Below, piece after piece: positions 1 to 7,753 of a DNA stretch of 34,035 nt. Source of the DNA: Anaeroplasmataceae bacterium. Its GTDB lineage: Bacteria; Bacillota_I; Bacilli_A; Acholeplasmatales; JAEDCM01. Position 1 is the first letter of the stretch, and each line of letters begins with the position of its first letter. The stretch lies in NCBI GenBank assembly GCA_016294165.1, contig JAEDCM010000017.1:1-34035 (forward strand), given 5' to 3'. A program made the translations under genes and the position numbers. A model generated the notes under the pieces. It searched no databases. It saw only the letters and a list, made by a program, of their open reading frames with translations, and was not told the DNA's origin.

Positions 1-432
1 TCTCATTTAAATAATATTCTTTTTTGTGTCTATGAACTATTGACTAGTTCATTTTTAATTGCGTCGGTTATTTTAATTACTTTTATTATGAATTCATTTA
101 TTTCTAAACGCATCGATTTTATTTCAACTCTTCGAGCAATTGGATATTATGAATTCAATATTTATTTTTTCTATTATTTGATTGTTTTACTGATGAGTTT
201 GGCTGCTACGTTATTAGGAACAATTTTCTCATTTATTTCGATAGTTTATATCAATAAATATATTAAAATTATGTTTAATGTCAAAAATACATCAATCATG
301 TTTAATTGGTATGATCCATTAATTATTTTAGGAGCGGTAGTAGTGTTCTCTTTTATTTGTATGTGGATTATGAGCATTTTTTCTAATCATTCTTCAATTG
401 TTAAAAAGATGAAGGGTGGTGTTCGTGAATGA
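1..432 (+). CDS. FtsX-like ABC transporter permease, C-terminal part (5' end outside window)
   Basis: The reading frame is open from base 1, so the gene starts before the window. Only about 143 C-terminal residues are present; a TTG at 40 could be mistaken for a start but the frame continues upstream of it. The visible part has three hydrophobic membrane segments and, between the first two, a cytoplasmic stretch ending in RAIGYYEFNIY, which resembles the loop of FtsX/MacB-family permeases (family pattern: LRAIG followed by a helix). It ends in a positively charged tail (KKMKGG). The stop overlaps the next start as ATGA at 429-432, so the two permeases are translationally coupled and probably form a heterodimer with an ATPase encoded upstream of the window. 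Substrate cannot be told; peptide or lipid export and envelope stress functions are all known for this family. Confidence 0.8.
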   Translation, partial: SHLNNILFCVYELLTSSFLIASVILITFIMNSFISKRIDFISTLRAIGYYEFNIYFFYYLIVLLMSLAATLLGTIFSFISIVYINKYIKIMFNVKNTSIMFNWYDPLIILGAVVVFSFICMWIMSIFSNHSSIVKKMKGGVRE

Positions 433-1721
433 AATATTTCTTTCTAGCTTTACGCAATGTATTTCGCTCAAAAAGTCTTTCAATTAAACTAGGATTTGGA
501 ATTCTATGCATCTCATTTTTATTGATGTCATTCTTTTCGATAAAGGGTTGCTTTGAGGACCGTACAAAAAAGATGATGGATGGTAATTATTCAAATAATT
601 ATATTACATCAATTATCTATGAGGATACCGATTTTATTAACACACCTGATTATCAAAATTATGTTAAATTAATTAATAGTAAATACACTAAAGAGGTTTG
701 TTACAATGATGTAATGGGATTTGACTTTGTTATTCATGAATCATCATTACATTTAGGATACTTGCAATTTCCAATGGATGATGTTGGAGAGATACCGGAA
801 TTGGAAGCTCGTTTACTTGATAATAAATTTCCTGATTTATGGATTCAGGAATATGAGATTCTTACCGATAACAATGATCCAATAATTGCTGGTCGATTTG
901 CCGAGAATACTGGCGAAATCATGATTAGCGAGGTTTTACTTAATCGTATTGGTCTAGAAGCAGATATGGTGATTGATCAAAAATTTGCCATCTATGATAA
1001 TGTTAATGAATGCTACCGTACACCAGAATTAAAAGTGGTAGGAGTTTTGGACTCAAGATTTCATGCTATCTCAAGATTAGTAGACACTGATTATATTTTT
1101 GCAAATGTTACATCAAAGGAAGAATTTAAGAGTTATGCAACAACCTCATTCTCAGGTATTGAAATATATTTGAAGGATTTTAATCATTATGAAAGTGCAA
1201 TAAAATTGAATGAGGGTGTTAATGGAGCCAAATATGTTTGCCAAAAGAGTGCTTGGTTAATTTTAATGTCCCAAAAGGAATATGGAATTTTTAAAAGTAT
1301 CTTTGTTGTGGTTATGTCTTTAATAATTGCAATGTCTATCTTGATTATTTTAATCAATTTAGATACCCTACAGCGCAAGAAGAAGCGTTACTTTAAAATG
1401 ATGTATAATATTGGCTTTACTAGAAGGCAAAATCTAATCATTTATTTTATTGAATGGATTATCATTTTATCAATTTTCTTCTATATTGGCCATCTATTTG
1501 TCGAACCATTCTTAAATATTTTAAAGGATAGTATTTTAAGAGATGCGGGTATTGATATTTTAATAAACAAAAGAACAATCACAAAATATAGTATTTTATT
1601 CTATTTCTTAGAACTTATTGCAATGTTAGGATTGTTATCAATTTATATTAATCATACCAATAAAAAAATGAAATATGAAAACCTTAATGAGGAAGATGAA
1701 AAAAATATTAATTTATCTTAA
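429..1721 (+). CDS. FtsX-like ABC transporter permease
   Basis: A 430-residue membrane protein. Topology seen: one N-terminal membrane segment (about residues 20-42), a large polar domain expected outside the membrane (about 45-285), then three hydrophobic segments (about 290-312, 335-360, 385-408) with the charged loop QRKKKRYFKMMYNIGFTRRQ between the first two. This is the MacB/FtsX arrangement. The start ATG overlaps the stop of the preceding permease by four bases, so no separate ribosome site is needed. No terminator is seen after the stop; transcription may run into the ileS leader, whose own promoter starts only about 10 bases later. The family is clear, the substrate is not. The ATP-binding partner is not in the window and is inferred to lie upstream. 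Confidence 0.8.
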   Translation: MKYFFLALRNVFRSKSLSIKLGFGILCISFLLMSFFSIKGCFEDRTKKMMDGNYSNNYITSIIYEDTDFINTPDYQNYVKLINSKYTKEVCYNDVMGFDFVIHESSLHLGYLQFPMDDVGEIPELEARLLDNKFPDLWIQEYEILTDNNDPIIAGRFAENTGEIMISEVLLNRIGLEADMVIDQKFAIYDNVNECYRTPELKVVGVLDSRFHAISRLVDTDYIFANVTSKEEFKSYATTSFSGIEIYLKDFNHYESAIKLNEGVNGAKYVCQKSAWLILMSQKEYGIFKSIFVVVMSLIIAMSILIILINLDTLQRKKKRYFKMMYNIGFTRRQNLIIYFIEWIIILSIFFYIGHLFVEPFLNILKDSILRDAGIDILINKRTITKYSILFYFLELIAMLGLLSIYINHTNKKMKYENLNEEDEKNINLS

Positions 1722-1730
1722 AAAATATAT

Positions 1731-1758
1731 TTGATTATTTGATCTAATATGATATAAT
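1731..1758 (+). promoter_or_regulatory. Promoter of the ileS T-box transcript
   Basis: TTGATT (1731-1736), 16-base spacer, TATAAT (1753-1758). The bases just before the -10 box are TGA, giving an extended -10 element. Predicted transcription start is near 1765, directly upstream of the T-box leader, which supports the call. Confidence 0.8.
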
Positions 1759-1764
1759 ATCAAA

Positions 1765-1990
1765 GAAATCGAAGAGAAGGACACGTTTTATAGTATTGAT
1801 GCTTATAGCAAGTTGGGGATGATGGAAGCCTAATAGCGATTATTATGAAATATCACCTTTAAGAGACTATGTGATAATGTAATATAGTACGTTTTCCGCG
1901 TTAAGGAGTTTAGAGGGCTAGATTTTATCTAGAACTAAGGTGGTACCGCGATTATAATCGTCCTTAGATTAAGGACGATTTTTTTATTTT
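1765..1990 (+). promoter_or_regulatory. T-box riboswitch leader, isoleucine type
   Basis: The leader between the promoter and ileS carries the conserved T-box core AAGGTGGTACCGCG at 1937-1950, where the TGG bases pair with the free NCCA end of uncharged tRNA. A specifier-like isoleucine codon ATC lies at 1852-1854, followed by ACC, in the expected part of stem I, and matches the isoleucyl-tRNA synthetase downstream. The leader ends in a strong terminator hairpin (1956-1980). Established mechanism: uncharged tRNA-Ile binds the specifier and the T-box bulge, stabilising the antiterminator so ileS is transcribed when isoleucine charging falls. The specifier position is inferred from sequence alone; the T-box core is unambiguous. 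Confidence 0.93.
1956..1990 (+). terminator. Regulated intrinsic terminator of the ileS T-box leader
   Basis: A 10-bp perfect stem, AATCGTCCTT (1956-1965) with AAGGACGATT (1971-1980), five-base loop, followed by TTTTTATTTT. It competes with the antiterminator that contains the T-box core just upstream. Confidence 0.92.
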
Positions 1991-2002
1991 AGGAGGGATA
2001 TT

Positions 2003-4711
2003 ATGGCTTTTGATTATAAGGATACCTTATTAATGCCAAAAACTGGATTTGAAATGCGTGGGAATCTAGGAGTTAGAGAACCATTATTTCAAACAAAATG
2101 GGAAGAAAACAAAATTTACGAAAAAAGAATTGAACAAAATAAGGATAAAACGCCTTTTGTTTTACATGATGGGCCACCATATGCTAATGGTTTCATTCAT
2201 ATAGGTCATGCCTTAAATAAAACATTAAAGGATTTTGTTGTTAGATATAAAAACATGAGTGGTTTTCAAGCAAGATTTGTTCCTGGATGGGATACACATG
2301 GTTTGCCAATTGAAAATGCGGTAACTAAGAGTGGTGTTAATCGTAAGGTAATGCCAATTGTTGATTTTAGAAAAAAATGTGAGGAATATGCTCATGTTCA
2401 AGTAGAAAATCAAATGAAGGGCTTTAAACGTCTTGGAGTTTTAGGAGAATATGAAAGACCATATTTAACACTACTACCAGAATTTGAAGCTGAACAAATT
2501 CGTGTTTTTGCGAAAATGGTGAAAAATGGTTTAATCTTTAAAGGATTAAAACCAGTTTACTGGTCACCATCAAGTGAATCAGCTCTTGCTGAGGCGGAAA
2601 TTGAATATAAGGACATTACATCTAAATCAATTTATTTCAAATTCCCAATTGTCAATGGTACTGGCGATTATGAGGGTGCTTCATTTATGGTTTGGACAAC
2701 AACTCCATGGACACTTCCTGGTAACCTAGCAGTAGCTTGTGGTCCAATTATTGAATATGTATTATTTAATTCTAACAAAGGAAAGATGATTGTAGCTGGT
2801 GAGTTATTTGATAAGATAGTTGCTAAGTTAGGATTAACTGATGTAGAAGTATTAGATCGTAAAAGAGGAAATGAATTATTAGATTTACAATATAAACATC
2901 CGCTTTATGACCGTATTTCACCTGTAATCAATGCCGATTATGTAACAACAACTGATGGTACAGGATTTGTTCATATCGCTCCAGGTTATGGTGAAGAGGA
3001 CTATATGGCTGGTAAAATGTATGGACTAGATATTTTAGTATGCGTTGATGATAAAGGATATCAAACAGAGGCCGCTGGAAAATATAGTGGTTTATTCTAT
3101 GAGGAATCTGAGGATGTAATCATCAATGATATTAAAGATGCTGGATGCCTATTAATGTTAGATCCAATTTCCCATTCATATCCACATGATTGGCGCACTA
3201 AAAAGCCAGTTATTTTTAGAGCGACACCTCAATGGTTTGCGTCAATTGAAAAAATTAAAGATGAATTATTAGAAGCTATTAAAAATGTTAAATGGTATCC
3301 AAGTTGGGGAGAACTAAGAATTTCAAATATGATTAAAGATCGTAAGGATTGGTGTATTTCTCGTCAAAGAGCTTGGGGAGTTCCAATTCCTGTGTTCTAC
3401 GCTGAGGATGGTTCACCTATCATGGATTATAACCTAATGCTTCATGTTGCGGATTTATTTGAAAAAGAAGGTTCTAATATTTGGTATACAAAAGAAGCTA
3501 AGGATTTATTACCTGAAGGATATACAAATCCATTAAGCCCTAATGGAATCTTTAAGAAAGAGTTAGACACGATGGATGTTTGGTTTGATAGTGGATCAAG
3601 CCATCAAGGTGTATTAAAGAATTGGGATTTACCTTACCCTGCTGATTTATATTTAGAGGGGGCTGACCAATATCGTGGATGGTTTAACTCATCATTAATT
3701 ACTGGAGTATCAGTAAGCAATAAAGCGCCTTATAAGGCCGTTGTAACTCATGGATTTACACTTGATGGTGAAGGGCGAAAGATGAGTAAATCATTAGGAA
3801 ATACCATCGATCCTAATAAGGTAATGGAAAAGATGGGTGCTGACATTTTACGTATGTGGGTTGCCAGTGTTGAGTATCAAAGTGATCAAAGAATCAGTGA
3901 TGAAATGCTTAAGCAAGTTAGTGAATCATATCGTAAGGTTCGTAATACTTTTAAATTTATTTTAGGTAATATTAGTGATTTAGAAGAAAAAGATTTAGTA
4001 AAATATGAAGATATGCCTAATGTTGATAAGTTTATGATGATTAAATTGAACAAATTAAATGAAGCAGTATTAAATGCTTATAATGAATATCAGTTTAATG
4101 AGGTTTACCGTTTAGTAAACAATTATATTGCAACATTATTATCACCATTCTATCTAGATTTTACGAAAGATATTTTATACATTGAAGAAAAGAATGCTTT
4201 AACAAGAAGAAGTGTTCAAACGGTTTTATATCATACAATTAAGGATATGATTAGACTCTTAACACCAATCATTCCTCATACAGCTTCTGAAGCTTATGAT
4301 TTCTTACCATTTGGTAAAAAGCTAGATGCTTATTTAGATGAAATGCCAAAGGTTATGCAATATAATGATGATGAATTAGAAAATGATTTTGATGAATTCA
4401 TCAAGTTAAGAGACATTATTTTAAAATCATTGGAGGAAGCACGTAATCAAAAGATTATTGGAAAATCATTTAATGCTAAATTAACAATTACTCCTGATCA
4501 AAAGACATTTGATTTATTAAACAAATTAAATGCCAATATTGGTCAAATGTGCATTGTTTCACAATTTGAATTATTAGAAGTTGAAGATGAATTAAAGATT
4601 AAGGTTGAAGCCGCTTCTGGTATGACTTGTGCAAGATGTTGGCAAATTGTTGATTTAATCAATGATGTTGAATTATGTCCTAGATGTAATAAAATTGTTA
4701 ATAAGAATTAG
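2003..4711 (+). CDS. ileS: Isoleucyl-tRNA synthetase
   Basis: Charges tRNA-Ile with isoleucine in the cytoplasm and edits mischarged valine. The 902-residue product has the class I signature HIGH at residues 66-69 and KMSKS at 593-597, and the large connective (editing) domain between them. The C-terminus has a zinc-binding CxxC...CxxC knuckle (Cys876, 879, 892, 895), as in bacterial-type IleS of usual length (about 900-930). The ATG at 2003 has a strong ribosome site AGGAGGG at 1991-1997. It is a single-gene unit controlled by the Ile T-box leader and closed by its own terminator right at the stop codon. Nothing looks degraded. Confidence 0.98.
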   Translation: MAFDYKDTLLMPKTGFEMRGNLGVREPLFQTKWEENKIYEKRIEQNKDKTPFVLHDGPPYANGFIHIGHALNKTLKDFVVRYKNMSGFQARFVPGWDTHGLPIENAVTKSGVNRKVMPIVDFRKKCEEYAHVQVENQMKGFKRLGVLGEYERPYLTLLPEFEAEQIRVFAKMVKNGLIFKGLKPVYWSPSSESALAEAEIEYKDITSKSIYFKFPIVNGTGDYEGASFMVWTTTPWTLPGNLAVACGPIIEYVLFNSNKGKMIVAGELFDKIVAKLGLTDVEVLDRKRGNELLDLQYKHPLYDRISPVINADYVTTTDGTGFVHIAPGYGEEDYMAGKMYGLDILVCVDDKGYQTEAAGKYSGLFYEESEDVIINDIKDAGCLLMLDPISHSYPHDWRTKKPVIFRATPQWFASIEKIKDELLEAIKNVKWYPSWGELRISNMIKDRKDWCISRQRAWGVPIPVFYAEDGSPIMDYNLMLHVADLFEKEGSNIWYTKEAKDLLPEGYTNPLSPNGIFKKELDTMDVWFDSGSSHQGVLKNWDLPYPADLYLEGADQYRGWFNSSLITGVSVSNKAPYKAVVTHGFTLDGEGRKMSKSLGNTIDPNKVMEKMGADILRMWVASVEYQSDQRISDEMLKQVSESYRKVRNTFKFILGNISDLEEKDLVKYEDMPNVDKFMMIKLNKLNEAVLNAYNEYQFNEVYRLVNNYIATLLSPFYLDFTKDILYIEEKNALTRRSVQTVLYHTIKDMIRLLTPIIPHTASEAYDFLPFGKKLDAYLDEMPKVMQYNDDELENDFDEFIKLRDIILKSLEEARNQKIIGKSFNAKLTITPDQKTFDLLNKLNANIGQMCIVSQFELLEVEDELKIKVEAASGMTCARCWQIVDLINDVELCPRCNKIVNKN

Positions 4712-4736
4712 CATATCATTTGATATGCTTTTTTTT
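4711..4736 (+). terminator. Intrinsic terminator after ileS
   Basis: Inverted repeat GCATATC (4711-4717) and GATATGC (4722-4728) with a four-base loop, followed by eight T residues. The first stem base is the last base of the ileS stop codon TAG. Confidence 0.88.
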
Positions 4737-4765
4737 ATTTAAATCTATTAAATAAAACTAAAATA

Positions 4766-4774
4766 TGATAAAAT
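4766..4774 (+). promoter_or_regulatory. Possible extended -10 promoter of the deo operon
   Basis: TGA-TAAAAT at 4766-4774 forms an extended -10 element; no good -35 box is seen. Predicted start near 4781 would place the ribosome site GAGGAGAT almost at the 5' end of the mRNA. The location between the ileS terminator and the next gene supports it, but the region is so AT-rich that chance matches are likely. Confidence 0.45.
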
Positions 4775-4794
4775 ATTTAAGAGGAGATGGGATT

Positions 4795-5655
4795 ATGAAT
4801 TTTAATTTGTATTTTTTTAAGGATCGTTCAGTGAGCATTGACATTCAAAAGGTTTTCGGATTTTTTGAACAAATTGATGGATGTAGTTTTGAATATACCG
4901 ATGAAAAGGTTACAATTATTTATGAAGAACGTAATTTAAATACTAAGGCCATTTTTTATTTGACAAAGCGCTTAGCTGTTCCGAATATCTATAAATTAAA
5001 TCCTAAATATGCAAATCTAAATTTTCATGTTGAAATTGATCCGATGATTCCAGATTTTAAAGCTTTAGTTTTATTTAAAATGATGGCATCATTCGCACAT
5101 ACCTTTGACTTATATGTTTATTGTGAATTGTTTGAAAATATTTTAAGTTTTAAAATTGATACAGTTGTGGCTGCATATACGTATTTTAAAAAGGCTTATA
5201 AGCAACTTAAAAAAGAAGAATTTGAAAATTTTCATTACATTGATAAAGAAAAATGTGATGCAATTTTTGAATATATTTATGAAATTGTTCGTTTACAGTT
5301 ATATTATAAGGATGAAAACATTTATGTTCCTAAAATTAGCTTTTTAGCGAGTAATCTAACTGATGAGGTTTATACGGCAATTGAGTGGACTGAGGATACG
5401 AAAACAATTTTCCCATCATTTATTGATTTCGTTTATTATAAGAGTGGAAGCGAAGTTAAGTGTGTAAAATATAAAGAGATAAAGAATGTTGGCGAAAAGT
5501 ATTTAAATGAGCTTCCTGGTTTTATGAAGGATACTAAGGTATTAAATGATTCTGGCGTTAAAAAAATGAAAAAGATTATGAAAAAGGCAAAGTTTAATTT
5601 AGTAAATACTTCTGCATATAAATTGCTTAATGAATCAGAAATTATTGATGTATAA
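4795..5655 (+). CDS. Hypothetical protein, first gene of the deoC-deoD operon
   Basis: I do not recognise this 286-residue protein. It has no signal peptide and no convincing membrane segment, so it is probably cytoplasmic. It is rich in Phe, Tyr, Lys and Asp/Glu, with a basic C-terminal stretch around KKMKKIMKKAKF. The start ATG at 4795 is preferred over an in-frame ATG at 4765, because GAGGAG at 4781-4786 sits at normal distance before 4795 while 4765 overlaps the likely -10 box. The gap to deoC is 17 bases, holding only the deoC ribosome site, so the two are co-transcribed. A role linked to deoxynucleoside use is suggested only by this position; no DNA-binding motif is evident that would make it the operon regulator. 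Confidence 0.8.
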   Translation: MNFNLYFFKDRSVSIDIQKVFGFFEQIDGCSFEYTDEKVTIIYEERNLNTKAIFYLTKRLAVPNIYKLNPKYANLNFHVEIDPMIPDFKALVLFKMMASFAHTFDLYVYCELFENILSFKIDTVVAAYTYFKKAYKQLKKEEFENFHYIDKEKCDAIFEYIYEIVRLQLYYKDENIYVPKISFLASNLTDEVYTAIEWTEDTKTIFPSFIDFVYYKSGSEVKCVKYKEIKNVGEKYLNELPGFMKDTKVLNDSGVKKMKKIMKKAKFNLVNTSAYKLLNESEIIDV

Positions 5656-5672
5656 TTAAAGGAGTGTAAAAA

Positions 5673-6308
5673 ATGAAAAAATCAAAATATATTGATCATA
5701 CTATTCTAAAGGCAACTGCCACAAAAGAGGATATCAAAAAACTATGTAATGAAGCCATTTTACATGATTTTATGAGTGTTTGTGTTAATCCGGCAAATGT
5801 TAGTTATGCTCATGAATTATTAAAAAACAGTGATGTTTTAGTTTGTACGGTAATTGGATTTCCTCTTGGAGCGAATACGACTAAGGTTAAAGTTTTTGAA
5901 ACTAAGGATGCCATTAGTAACGGAGCACAAGAAATTGATATGGTAATCAATGTTGCGAAGGCTAAGGAGCATGATTATGAGTTTATCAAAGAAGAAATCA
6001 AAGAAGTTAAAGAGGCTTGCGGAAGCACTTTACTTAAGGTAATAATTGAGACTTGTTATTTAACAAAGGAAGAAATTAAAAATTGTTCTTTAATGGTTAA
6101 AGAAGCTAATGCGGATTACGTTAAAACATCTACTGGTTTTGGGACTGGTGGAGCATTAGTTGAGGATGTTAAAATTATGCGTGATGCAGTTGGACCAAAT
6201 ATTGGTGTAAAGGCATCAGGTGGCGTGCGTACAGCTGAAGACTTTGAAAAAATGATTGAGGCAGGTGCCACAAGAATTGGAACAAGTAATGGATGTAATT
6301 TGGTATAA
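5673..6308 (+). CDS. deoC: Deoxyribose-phosphate aldolase
   Basis: Splits 2-deoxyribose-5-phosphate to acetaldehyde and glyceraldehyde-3-phosphate, the last step of deoxynucleoside catabolism. The 211 residues form a TIM barrel with all class I aldolase landmarks: Schiff-base Lys151 in VKTSTGF, the second active-site lysine Lys180 in VKASGG, and Asp89 in EIDMVIN. The length is slightly below the usual 215-225 and the last helix is short, ending RIGTSNGCNLV. Ribosome site AGGAG precedes the ATG. Its 3' end overlaps the next gene by about 20 bases. deoD follows one gene later, so phosphorolysis of deoxynucleosides and use of the sugar are coupled; a phosphopentomutase is not in the window. Confidence 0.97.
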   Translation: MKKSKYIDHTILKATATKEDIKKLCNEAILHDFMSVCVNPANVSYAHELLKNSDVLVCTVIGFPLGANTTKVKVFETKDAISNGAQEIDMVINVAKAKEHDYEFIKEEIKEVKEACGSTLLKVIIETCYLTKEEIKNCSLMVKEANADYVKTSTGFGTGGALVEDVKIMRDAVGPNIGVKASGGVRTAEDFEKMIEAGATRIGTSNGCNLV

Positions 6309-6705
6309 TTATAAAGAAGAACTAGCATCTTTTATTAAAGATGAGTTGGTCAATTTAAATATCAATAGAGCTTCTAGTGATGATCTTGACTTAAAAGAAA
6401 TTTTAACTAGAATTGGCTATCAAAATGATGATTATGAAATATTTGTTACTAATAATTTTAATCATTATGGTTTATTAATGATTATTGGCGATTTTTTCAT
6501 AAGTAGTATTGATGAATTTTTTAATGGAAATTATGTTAGAAAGTATAAAAAGTTTAATCTACTATATACTAAAGAGGAATTTATCAAACAATATGATAGT
6601 TATTTAAATATGGATTCAAGTCTATATTTTGATCTATATCAGGAGAATAATAAAATAAAAATAGAAAAAGAACTATGCGCCTACATAGGAAATAAGGAGG
6701 AATAA
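6289..6705 (+). CDS. Hypothetical protein between deoC and deoD
   Basis: A 138-residue protein that I do not recognise. It is acidic and rich in Asn, Tyr, Phe and Ile; residues around MIIGDFFISSIDEFF are hydrophobic but too mixed for a clear membrane helix. The chosen ATG at 6289 overlaps the end of deoC by 20 bases; a TTG at 6256 in the same frame would give 149 residues with a deeper overlap. No strong ribosome site precedes either start, so translation is probably coupled to deoC. It ends two bases before the deoD ATG and contains the deoD ribosome site (AAGGAGGAA). The tight fit in the operon suggests a role in nucleoside salvage, which is inference only. Confidence 0.75.
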   Translation: MDVIWYNYKEELASFIKDELVNLNINRASSDDLDLKEILTRIGYQNDDYEIFVTNNFNHYGLLMIIGDFFISSIDEFFNGNYVRKYKKFNLLYTKEEFIKQYDSYLNMDSSLYFDLYQENNKIKIEKELCAYIGNKEE

Positions 6706-6707
6706 TT

Positions 6708-7418
6708 ATGGCAACACCACACATTGAATTAGATGATAAAAGTTTGATTGCGAAGACCGTTTTGATGCCCGGTGACCCATTACGTGCAAAATATATCGCC
6801 GAGAATTTTTTAACTGACGTGATAATGTTTAATAAGGTTAGAAATGTTTTTGGTTATACTGGATATTATAAAGGAAAAAGGATTTCAGTAATGGCTTCTG
6901 GAATGGGAATGCCTTCAATTGGTATTTACTCATATGAATTGTTCAAATTTTATGATGTAGAAAATATAATTAGAATTGGTTCATGTGGTGCCTACAGTAA
7001 GGAACTTCATATCTATGATGTCTTATTAGCAAAGGATGCTTATAGTGAGTCTAGCTATGCCAAGACTATGGGATTTAGTGATAGTCATGTTTTGTCTGCA
7101 AATGAAGAATTAAATTCATTAATTAAACAAGCAGCTTTAAAATTAAATATTCCTATTACTGAGTGTCGTATTCACTCATCAGATGTCTTTTATCGTCTAC
7201 CTAGTGGAGTATCATATAAGGATGTTCGTGATATTCATGGATGTATGGCAGTAGAGATGGAATCATTTGCTTTATTCGCAAATGCTCAAGCCTTAGGTAA
7301 AAAAGCCGCTTGCTTATTAACAGTAAGCGATTGTTTCGAGTCTGATGAGATGACTTCAGCTTTAGAAAGACAAAATTCATTTACAAAAATGATGGAAATA
7401 GCTTTAGAGCTAGCTTAA
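6708..7418 (+). CDS. deoD: Purine-nucleoside phosphorylase, DeoD type
   Basis: Reversibly cleaves purine (deoxy)nucleosides with phosphate to base and (deoxy)ribose-1-phosphate; cytoplasmic, normally a hexamer. The 236 residues match the trimeric/hexameric NP-I family: phosphate-site Gly22 and Arg26 in MPGDPLRAK, Arg89 in RIGSCGA, the ribose-binding VEMES around residue 183, and the catalytic pair Asp208 (VSD) and Arg221 (ERQ), spaced as in the E. coli enzyme. The residues after VSD (CFESDE) differ from the E. coli HIRTHE, which may reflect substrate preference. A strong ribosome site AAGGAGG precedes the ATG. It is the last gene of the operon and is followed by a clear terminator. Confidence 0.97.
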   Translation: MATPHIELDDKSLIAKTVLMPGDPLRAKYIAENFLTDVIMFNKVRNVFGYTGYYKGKRISVMASGMGMPSIGIYSYELFKFYDVENIIRIGSCGAYSKELHIYDVLLAKDAYSESSYAKTMGFSDSHVLSANEELNSLIKQAALKLNIPITECRIHSSDVFYRLPSGVSYKDVRDIHGCMAVEMESFALFANAQALGKKAACLLTVSDCFESDEMTSALERQNSFTKMMEIALELA

Positions 7419-7440
7419 TTAAATTTAATTAAAATAATCC

Positions 7441-7470
7441 AAAAGCTCATGAAAAAAATGAGCTTTTTTT
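7441..7470 (+). terminator. Intrinsic terminator of the deo operon
   Basis: Ten-base stem AAAAGCTCAT (7441-7450) with ATGAGCTTTT (7458-7467), seven-base loop, running into a T tract. It lies 22 bases after the deoD stop. Confidence 0.9.
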
Positions 7471-7635
7471 ATGAAAATTGCTTACATTTTTTAAATGAAA
7501 AAAATTAAAAAAAATTTTTTTTTGTAAAACATGTGGAAAATGGGATAAAAATTTTTTGAAAAAGCAAAATAAAAGGCTTGATTAAGCCGTTATTCATATA
7601 AAAAAACGGTTAAAAAAAATAATAGTGCATAATGT
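7471..7635. other. Gene-free AT-rich stretch upstream of nrdD
   Basis: No open frame with a ribosome site is seen on either strand. It is dominated by A and T homopolymers (for example a run of nine T near 7515). Two small overlapping inverted repeats are present: GGCTT/AAGCC at 7575-7588, and CCGTT/AACGG at 7587-7609; they share bases and cannot form together. They lie upstream of the nrdD promoter, so they are not part of its leader. No function can be assigned. Confidence 0.6.
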
Positions 7636-7664
7636 TTGACTATATAAAATATATGTTATATAAT
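7636..7664 (+). promoter_or_regulatory. Promoter of nrdDG
   Basis: TTGACT (7636-7641), 17-base spacer, TATAAT (7659-7664): the best vegetative promoter match in the window. Predicted transcript start is near 7671, giving a leader of about 83 bases before nrdD. Confidence 0.85.
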
Positions 7665-7673
7665 CAAAGCATA

Positions 7674-7723
7674 ATTCGTAATATTATATATTTTTATGTA
7701 ATAATGAAACGAATACTTTTTTT
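7674..7723 (+). promoter_or_regulatory. Weak hairpin plus T run in the nrdD leader
   Basis: ATTCGT (7674-7679) can pair with ACGAAT (7709-7714), with an inner ATTAT/ATAAT pair, and is followed by seven T residues (7717-7723). This looks like a low-stability attenuator, but the stem is AT-rich and interrupted, so it may be chance. Confidence 0.3.
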
Positions 7724-7753
7724 AAAAAATAATAGAGGAGAGAGGGATTAAAA

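Noticed and set aside
7532..7540. TGTGGAAAA, a DnaA-box-like 9-mer in the gap before nrdD
   Set aside because: Only a single imperfect box; no cluster, no dnaA or dnaN nearby, so not an origin.
7575..7609. Overlapping inverted repeats GGCTT/AAGCC and CCGTT/AACGG
   Set aside because: They are short, lack a T tract, and lie upstream of the nrdD promoter, so they are neither a terminator of deoD (which already has one) nor part of a leader.
7636..7670. Possible NrdR boxes overlapping the nrdDG promoter (ACTATATAA and ATATATGTT)
   Set aside because: The matches to the NrdR consensus are poor and expected by chance in such AT-rich DNA; the required pair of well-matched boxes at fixed spacing is not seen.
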